Shown here piece by piece: positions 44,418 to 49,581 of a stretch of DNA of 49,581 nt (within the stretch, counting starts at the first letter, position 1; each line of letters starts with the position of its first letter). The translations under genes were made by a program, and so were the position numbers. This stretch comes from Chelonobacter oris (GTDB taxonomy: Bacteria > Pseudomonadota > Gammaproteobacteria > Enterobacterales > Pasteurellaceae): contig NZ_JSUM01000020.1 of assembly GCF_000772535.1 (NCBI RefSeq), positions 1-49,581 on the forward strand. The letters run 5' to 3'. The notes below the pieces were generated by a model that had not been told where the DNA came from, ran no database searches, and saw only the letters and a list, made by a program, of their open reading frames with translations.

Positions 44418-45269
44418 ATGCGTCAATATTTGGATTTATGTCAACGAATCGTACAACATGGCGTCTGGGTCGGCAACGAACGCACCGGCAAGCGTTGCTT
44501 AACCGTGGTTAATGCCGATTTGACTTATGATGTCGCCAATAATCAGTTTCCGTTAATCACCACGCGCAAAAGTTATTGGAAAGCCGCTATTGCCGAATTT
44601 TTAGGCTATATCCGCGGTTATGACAATGCCGCCGACTTCCGTAAACTGGGGACTAAAACCTGGGATGCCAATGCCAACGAAAATCAAGTTTGGTTGAACA
44701 GCCCGTACCGCAAAGGCACTGACGATATGGGGCGGGTTTACGGGGTACAAGGCAGGCGCTGGCGTAAGCCGGACGGCTCGCCTCTGGATCAGCTGCAAAA
44801 AGTAGTGGATAACTTATCGAAAGGCATTGACGATCGCGGCGAAATCATCACATTTTATAATCCCGGCGAGATTGAAATGGGCTGCCTGCGTCCTTGTATG
44901 CACACCCATACCTTTTCATTGTTGGGCGATACCTTGTATCTCACCAGTTATCAACGTTCTTGCGATGTGCCGCTCGGCTTGAATTTTAACCAAATCCAGG
45001 TTTACACCTTTTTGGCGTTAATGGCGCAAATCAGCGGTAAAAAAGCGGGACAGGCATATCATAAAATTGTTAACGCCCATATTTATGAAGACCAACTGGA
45101 ACTGATGAAAACCGTACAGTTGCCGCGTGAACCGCTGCCGTTGCCGCAGTTGGAGATTAATCCGGCAATAAAAACGCTGGCGGATCTGGAAAGTTGGGTC
45201 ACATTGGACGATTTTAAGGTGAGCGGCTATCAGTCGCATCCGCCGATTCAATATCCGTTTTCGGTATAA
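44418..45269 (+). CDS. thyA: Thymidylate synthase
   Basis: 283 residues from the ATG at 44418, with GGGGGGAAG as the ribosome site. The catalytic cysteine is Cys160 in [20 protein letters not shown], then [20 protein letters not shown] (phosphate and dUMP contacts) and [15 protein letters not shown]. It methylates dUMP to dTMP with methylene-tetrahydrofolate. It is longer than E. coli ThyA (264) and belongs to the divergent branch found in Pasteurellaceae. The pair lgt-thyA is conserved with enterobacteria. Confidence 0.94.
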   Translation: MRQYLDLCQRIVQHGVWVGNERTGKRCLTVVNADLTYDVANNQFPLITTRKSYWKAAIAEFLGYIRGYDNAADFRKLGTKTWDANANENQVWLNSPYRKGTDDMGRVYGVQGRRWRKPDGSPLDQLQKVVDNLSKGIDDRGEIITFYNPGEIEMGCLRPCMHTHTFSLLGDTLYLTSYQRSCDVPLGLNFNQIQVYTFLALMAQISGKKAGQAYHKIVNAHIYEDQLELMKTVQLPREPLPLPQLEINPAIKTLADLESWVTLDDFKVSGYQSHPPIQYPFSV

Positions 45270-45399
45270 TGCCCAATACAGCGCATTTTATTTGATTTAA
45301 TTTGATTTACGTGAAAACTGATCGGATAATACGAGGCGAACATGGTTCGATTTCTGCTGAAATCGATAATATTCATCAATAGCTTATTAAGGAAATAAC

Positions 45400-45843
45400 A
45401 TGGGATTATTTGATTTTGTCGGTAATATCGGTAAGAAAATCTTTGGCAAGGAAGAAGAAGCGTCAAGTGCGGTAACACAGCACATCAATGAAGACAATCC
45501 GGGCGTTGAAAACGTAGCGGTTACCGTTGAAAACGGCGTTGCCAAAATCGAAGGCACGGCGAAAGATGCTTCCGCCTTGGAAAAAGCGATCTTAATGGCG
45601 GGCAATATTTCCGGCATTACCAAAGTAGAAGCGCAAGGCGTGACGATTGCCAGTGGTGAAGCATTGGCAACCGATGAGGAATTCTATGTGATTGAAAAAG
45701 GCGACACCCTGTGGAAAATCGCTGAAAAAGCTTACGGCAACGGCGCTAAATACACCGCAATTGTTGCGGCGAACAAAGAAGTGATCAAAGATGCGGATAA
45801 AATTTTCCCAGGACAAAAAATCCGCATCCCGAAAGGTCTGTAA
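45400..45843 (+). CDS. kbp: BON-LysM protein Kbp (YgaU, potassium-binding)
   Basis: 147 residues, cytoplasmic (no signal peptide). An N-terminal BON domain (about 22-85: NVAVTVENGVAKIEGTAKDA) precedes a LysM domain (about 95-145: FYVIEKGDTLWKIAEKAYGN, then IFPGQKIRIPKG). E. coli Kbp binds potassium and changes conformation. A USS at 45465-45473 encodes SAV in the short linker after the start. It is a single gene with its own terminator. Confidence 0.92.
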   Translation: MGLFDFVGNIGKKIFGKEEEASSAVTQHINEDNPGVENVAVTVENGVAKIEGTAKDASALEKAILMAGNISGITKVEAQGVTIASGEALATDEEFYVIEKGDTLWKIAEKAYGNGAKYTAIVAANKEVIKDADKIFPGQKIRIPKGL

Positions 45844-45865
45844 AGCTATTGTCGCTTGGTTGATG

Positions 45866-45889
45866 AACCCGATTCTTCTGAATCGGGTT
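45866..45889 (+). terminator. Terminator after kbp
   Basis: AACCCGATTC pairs with GAATCGGGTT around a TTCT loop and is followed by a run of T. Confidence 0.92.
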
Positions 45890-46094
45890 TTTTAATGCAT
45901 TCGCCGCAAAAATCGTCTAAACCGTGAAAAGTGCGGTTTAAAAAATCGTCAATTATCCTGTTTTCTGCGCTTATAACTCGACTGATGCGTGATGACTGGT
46001 TATAATCTCGTGTCTATTTTTTTAAGTTCGGTGTTTGTTGTTCATGTGATGATATGAGTGGCGCCGAGAATATCTGAATTTTTTGAGGTAAAAA

Positions 46095-47396
46095 ATGCAA
46101 TTTTCCGTAGAAACTACCCAAGGTCTTGAGCGCCGTATCACTATCACGGTTGCGGCTGATACTATCGAACAGAATGTTCGTGAAGAATTAAAAAATGTCG
46201 CAAAAAATGCGCGTATCGATGGTTTCCGTAAAGGCAAAATTCCCCCGGCAATCGTTGAAAAACGCTTCGGTGCGTCAGTACGTCAAGACGTGTTGAGCGA
46301 TGCGATGCAACGCAGCTTTTTTGATGCGATTATGCAAGACAAAATCAATTTTGCCGGTCGCCCGACTTTTACCCCTGAACAATACGAAGCCGGTAAAGAC
46401 TTCACTTTCAGCGCGACTTTCGAAGTTTATCCGGAAGTGAAACTGCAAGGACTGGAAGAGATCAGTGTTGAAAAACCGGTTGTGGAAATCAGCGAAGCCG
46501 ATATTGATAAAATGATCGATGTACTGCGCAAACAACAAGCGACATGGAAAGAAAGTGCGGTTGCCGCCAAAGCGGACGATCGTGTGACTATTGATTTTGA
46601 CGGTTCTGTTGACGGTGAAGCGTTTGAAGGCGGTAAAGCCGCTGATTTCGTCCTATTGATGGGACAAGGACGTATGATCCCCGGTTTTGAAGACGGGATT
46701 GTCGGCCGCAAAGCCGGTGAAAACTTCACGATTGATGTGACGTTTCCGGAAGATTACCATGCCGAAAATCTGAAAGGCAAAGCGGCGAAATTCGACATCA
46801 GCCTGAAAAAAGTCGAAGAGATGGAGTTACCGGAAGTGACCGAAGAATTCGTGCAGAAATTCGGCTCCAAAAACAAAACGGTTGCCGATCTGCGGGCTGA
46901 AATCAGCAAAAATATGCAGCGTGAATTGAACAATGCATTGACTACTCGTGTAAAAAATCAGGTAATTGACGGTTTGTTGGCGAACAACAGCATTGATGTA
47001 CCGGCGGCGGCGGTCGATCAGGAAATCGAAGTACTGCAACAGCAAGCGGCGCAACGTTTCGGCGGTCAAGCACCGAAAGATTTCCAGTTGCCGCGTGAAA
47101 TTTTTGAAGATCAGGCGCGTCGTCGCGTTCAAGTCGGATTGCTGTTTGCCGAAGTGATCGCCGCTAATGAGCTGAAAGTTGACGAAGCACGCGTGAAAGC
47201 GATGATCGAAGATATTGCCGCCGCTTACGAACAACCGGCGGAAGTGGTTGAGTATTACAGCAACAACAAAGAGTTGATGAATAATTTGCGCAACGTAGTT
47301 TTGGAAGAACAAGCGGTTGATGCCGTTTTAGCCAAAGCGAAAGTGACTGAAAAAGCGGCTTCTTTTGACGAGATTATGAATCCGCAGCAAGCCTAA
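46095..47396 (+). CDS. tig: Trigger factor
   Basis: 433 residues. The N-terminal ribosome-binding domain has [17 protein letters not shown]. The FKBP-type prolyl isomerase domain (about 155-245) has [19 protein letters not shown] and [16 protein letters not shown] helical C-terminal chaperone domain follows. It binds nascent chains at the exit tunnel. The order tig-clpP-clpX is conserved across gamma-proteobacteria. A USS at 46552 falls in the domain linker before the isomerase. Confidence 0.97.
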   Translation: MQFSVETTQGLERRITITVAADTIEQNVREELKNVAKNARIDGFRKGKIPPAIVEKRFGASVRQDVLSDAMQRSFFDAIMQDKINFAGRPTFTPEQYEAGKDFTFSATFEVYPEVKLQGLEEISVEKPVVEISEADIDKMIDVLRKQQATWKESAVAAKADDRVTIDFDGSVDGEAFEGGKAADFVLLMGQGRMIPGFEDGIVGRKAGENFTIDVTFPEDYHAENLKGKAAKFDISLKKVEEMELPEVTEEFVQKFGSKNKTVADLRAEISKNMQRELNNALTTRVKNQVIDGLLANNSIDVPAAAVDQEIEVLQQQAAQRFGGQAPKDFQLPREIFEDQARRRVQVGLLFAEVIAANELKVDEARVKAMIEDIAAAYEQPAEVVEYYSNNKELMNNLRNVVLEEQAVDAVLAKAKVTEKAASFDEIMNPQQA

Positions 47397-47421
47397 TCGA
47401 CAACCTGTTGTTTTATCAGTG

Positions 47422-47446
47422 AAAGTGCGGTCTGTGACCGCACTTT
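47422..47446 (+). terminator. Terminator after tig built from an inverted USS pair
   Basis: AAAGTGCGGTC and GACCGCACTTT form an 11-bp stem with a TGT loop, followed by further T. Both arms contain the USS. Confidence 0.88.
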
Positions 47447-47564
47447 TTGTTTTCAGCGCACGGAAAGATAACGGATTATTCTGTTTTTTTGCCTGTTTTT
47501 CGGTAGAATATCGAACATTCCGTGTCGGCGCTTGCCAAAACACCCAACGTCAGTAGAGGATAGA

Positions 47565-48149
47565 ATGAGTTTAGTTCCAATGGTGGTGGATCAAACATCA
47601 CGCGGCGAAAGAGCCTATGATATTTATTCGCGCTTGTTAAAAGAGCGGATTATTTTTTTAAGCGGTCAGGTTGAAGACAATATGGCGAATCTGATTGTTG
47701 CCCAGTTGCTGTATCTGGAATCGGTCGATCCGGAAAAAGACATCAATCTGTATATCAACTCGCCGGGCGGCGTAGTGACTGCCGGATTGGCGATTTATGA
47801 TACCATGCAGTTTATCAAACCCGATGTCCGTACGTTGTGCATCGGTCAAGCTTGTTCGATGGGGGCGTTTTTATTGGCGGGCGGAGCCGCCGGCAAACGT
47901 TTTGCCCTGCCGCATGCGCGCGTGATGATTCACCAGCCGCTCGGCGGCTACCGCGGACAGGCGTCGGATATTCAGATTCATGCACAGGAAATTTTGAAAA
48001 TTCGTGATACGTTGAATCGGCGTTTGGCGCACCATACCGGACAGCCGTTGGAAAAAATCGAACGGGATACCGAACGGGATAACTTTATGTCGGCAGCGGA
48101 AGCACAGCAGTACGGCTTAGTCGATGAAGTGTTAACAGAACGAATTTAA
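47565..48149 (+). CDS. clpP: ATP-dependent Clp protease proteolytic subunit
   Basis: 194 residues from the ATG at 47565, which has AGAGGATAG upstream; an 11-codon in-frame extension lacks family sequence. Catalytic triad: Ser98 in [11 protein letters not shown], His123 in [11 protein letters not shown] and Asp172 in [11 protein letters not shown]. The Ser98 region normally reads GQAASMGA, so this is a conservative Cys for Ala change. It forms the tetradecameric protease used by ClpX, 12 bases upstream of clpX. Confidence 0.96.
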   Translation: MSLVPMVVDQTSRGERAYDIYSRLLKERIIFLSGQVEDNMANLIVAQLLYLESVDPEKDINLYINSPGGVVTAGLAIYDTMQFIKPDVRTLCIGQACSMGAFLLAGGAAGKRFALPHARVMIHQPLGGYRGQASDIQIHAQEILKIRDTLNRRLAHHTGQPLEKIERDTERDNFMSAAEAQQYGLVDEVLTERI

Positions 48150-48161
48150 GTGGGATAAAAC

Positions 48162-49421
48162 ATGTCTGATGAAAAACAACATCATTGCTCTTTTTGCGGT
48201 AAAGAACAGCATGAGGTGGACAAGCTGATTGCCGGCGCATCCGGCTATATTTGCAACGAATGTATTCAGGACTGCTATGACTTGCTGGAAAAAGACGAGC
48301 AGCAGAACAGTGCCGAATCCGAAGCGGCGCCAAGTGCGGTTCAGCAAGAAAAATTGCCGACCCCGCATGAGATCCGTAAGCATCTGGACGACTATGTTAT
48401 TGGGCAGGATCATGCCAAAAAAGTGCTGGCGGTGGCGGTGTATAACCATTACAAACGCTTGCGCAGCGATACCGGTTCCGAAGTGGAACTGGGCAAAAGC
48501 AATATTTTGTTGATAGGCCCGACCGGCAGCGGCAAAACCTTGTTGGCGGAAACATTGGCGCGTATGCTGAATGTGCCGTTTGCCATGGCGGACGCCACCA
48601 CGCTGACTGAAGCGGGTTATGTCGGTGAAGATGTGGAAAACATCATTCAGAAGTTATTACAACGTTGCGATTACGACGTGGAAAAAGCCGAACGCGGCAT
48701 CGTTTATATCGATGAAATCGATAAAATTACCCGTAAATCGGAAAACCCGTCGATCACTCGTGATGTGTCCGGCGAGGGCGTACAACAAGCACTGTTGAAA
48801 TTGATTGAAGGTACAACCGCCTCTATTCCGCCGCAAGGCGGCAGAAAACATCCGCAGCAGGAATTTTTACGGGTCGACACGTCTAAAATTCTGTTTATCT
48901 GCGGCGGAGCGTTTGCCGGTCTGGATAAAGTCGTCGATCAACGTCATAACGTGCGCAGCGGTATCGGTTTCGGCGCCGAAGTTAAAGGCGAAAAAGATAA
49001 AGCCACTGTCAGTGAACTGCTGAAACAGGTTGAACCGGAAGATTTAATCAAATTCGGTTTAATTCCGGAATTTATCGGACGCTTGCCGGTGGTTGCCGCA
49101 CTGAGCGAGCTGGACGAAGAGGCGTTGGTTAAAATTCTGACCGAGCCGAAAAATGCGCTGACCAAACAGTATCAGGCGTTGTTCGCGCTTGAGAATGTGG
49201 AACTGGAATTTACCGATGCCGCATTGATTGCTATGGCGAAAAAAGCCTTAAAACGTAAAACCGGGGCGCGTGGTTTACGTTCCATTTTGGAGGCGGTTCT
49301 GCTGGATACGATGTATGATTTACCATCGCTTGAAAACTTACAAAAAGTGTTGATTGATGAAGAGGTTATCGATAATCAACAGCCACCGAAATTGGAATAT
49401 CGCCTAGAGCAGGCAGGTTAA
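48162..49421 (+). CDS. clpX: ATP-dependent Clp protease ATP-binding subunit ClpX
   Basis: 419 residues. N-terminal zinc finger (Cys9, Cys12, Cys31, Cys34). Walker A GPTGSGKT (119-126), then [14 protein letters not shown] (pore-1 loop GYVG), Walker [12 protein letters not shown] and the C-terminal RGLRSILE sensor-2. It unfolds tagged substrates and feeds ClpP. A USS encodes SAV (residues 58-60) in the flexible linker between the zinc domain and the AAA module. In Haemophilus secE-nusG follow; here only a terminator is visible before the edge. Confidence 0.97.
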   Translation: MSDEKQHHCSFCGKEQHEVDKLIAGASGYICNECIQDCYDLLEKDEQQNSAESEAAPSAVQQEKLPTPHEIRKHLDDYVIGQDHAKKVLAVAVYNHYKRLRSDTGSEVELGKSNILLIGPTGSGKTLLAETLARMLNVPFAMADATTLTEAGYVGEDVENIIQKLLQRCDYDVEKAERGIVYIDEIDKITRKSENPSITRDVSGEGVQQALLKLIEGTTASIPPQGGRKHPQQEFLRVDTSKILFICGGAFAGLDKVVDQRHNVRSGIGFGAEVKGEKDKATVSELLKQVEPEDLIKFGLIPEFIGRLPVVAALSELDEEALVKILTEPKNALTKQYQALFALENVELEFTDAALIAMAKKALKRKTGARGLRSILEAVLLDTMYDLPSLENLQKVLIDEEVIDNQQPPKLEYRLEQAG

Positions 49422-49435
49422 TGATTCACACCAGT

Positions 49436-49472
49436 AGGATTCCCCTCCCTGTTAGTCAGGGCGGGAAATCCT
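49436..49472 (+). terminator. Terminator after clpX
   Basis: AGGATTCCCCTCCCT pairs with AGGGCGGGAAATCCT at 13 of 15 positions around a seven-base loop, followed by GTTTT. The remaining 109 bases to the edge hold no complete gene. Confidence 0.8.
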
Positions 49473-49581
49473 GTTTTGGTGAGTTTGGCGTATTATTAGT
49501 TTATTAACGAACGATAGCGCGCCTTTAAAAACATATCAGCCGCTTGTTATACGGCGCAAGAGATCAACAAAAAGCCAAAGT

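Overview
The window looks like a chromosome segment of a member of the Pasteurellaceae. The 9-mer AAGTGCGGT, the uptake signal sequence (USS) of the Haemophilus/Pasteurella/Aggregatibacter branch, occurs more than 50 times by eye on both strands. Several gene blocks (torYZ, ccmA-I, rbsDACBKR, tig-clpP-clpX) are also arranged as in that family. Genus and species cannot be fixed from the sequence alone. The genome is moderately GC-rich for the family.

Region by region. (1) 1-3081, minus strand: foreign-looking, AT-richer genes for phage or conjugative-element 'polyvalent' proteins. A DarB-like N-terminus runs off the left edge, followed by a protein with an LPD3-like domain and a short ORF. The junction between the last two lies on a perfect 12-base Neisseria DNA uptake sequence (DUS), ATGCCGTCTGAA, inside a USS-type genome. 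(2) 3082-3581: a junction zone with terminators and a 42-codon remnant of glpQ. (3) 3582-11772, minus strand: one tightly packed run of ccmABCDEFGHI (cytochrome c maturation), mog (molybdenum cofactor), glnB (PII) and a YdcZ-type permease. (4) 12019-15668, minus strand: torY-torZ (mtsYZ-like), a pentaheme cytochrome and a periplasmic molybdoenzyme, with a perfect FNR box upstream. This enzyme needs the Mog and Ccm products encoded next door. (5) 16023-17122, plus strand: the membrane pair yjiH-yjiG. (6) 17448-21200: the mannitol operon mtlA-mtlD-mtlR behind three CRP boxes. (7) add, then the ribose operon rbsDACBKR with a palindromic RbsR-type operator. (8) 28868-31779, minus strand: the tryptophanase operon tnaC-tnaA-tnaB, including an intact 23-residue TnaC arrest peptide. 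(9) pssA, yfiF, yfhL and an RNase T2. (10) The glycolytic pair pgk-fbaA. (11) cpxRA and mutH on the minus strand. (12) rppH, a TauE/YfcA exporter, lgt and thyA. (13) kbp, then tig, clpP and clpX.

How the genes work together. The ccm/mog/tor block is a self-contained anaerobic respiration module: heme attachment, Mo cofactor assembly, quinol-to-enzyme electron transfer and the terminal reductase. The mtl, rbs, tna and add loci form a set of carbon and nitrogen scavenging systems with CRP-like or specific operators visible upstream of most of them. The last third is housekeeping: lipid synthesis, envelope stress, mismatch repair, RNA decay, protein folding and proteolysis. Inverted USS pairs serve repeatedly as hairpins between or after genes.

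No rRNA, tRNA, CRISPR array or complete insertion sequence was recognised. The most unusual part is the left edge (polyvalent proteins plus DUS). Second is a gene-poor stretch between mutH and rppH with two perfect DnaA boxes and one near-perfect copy.
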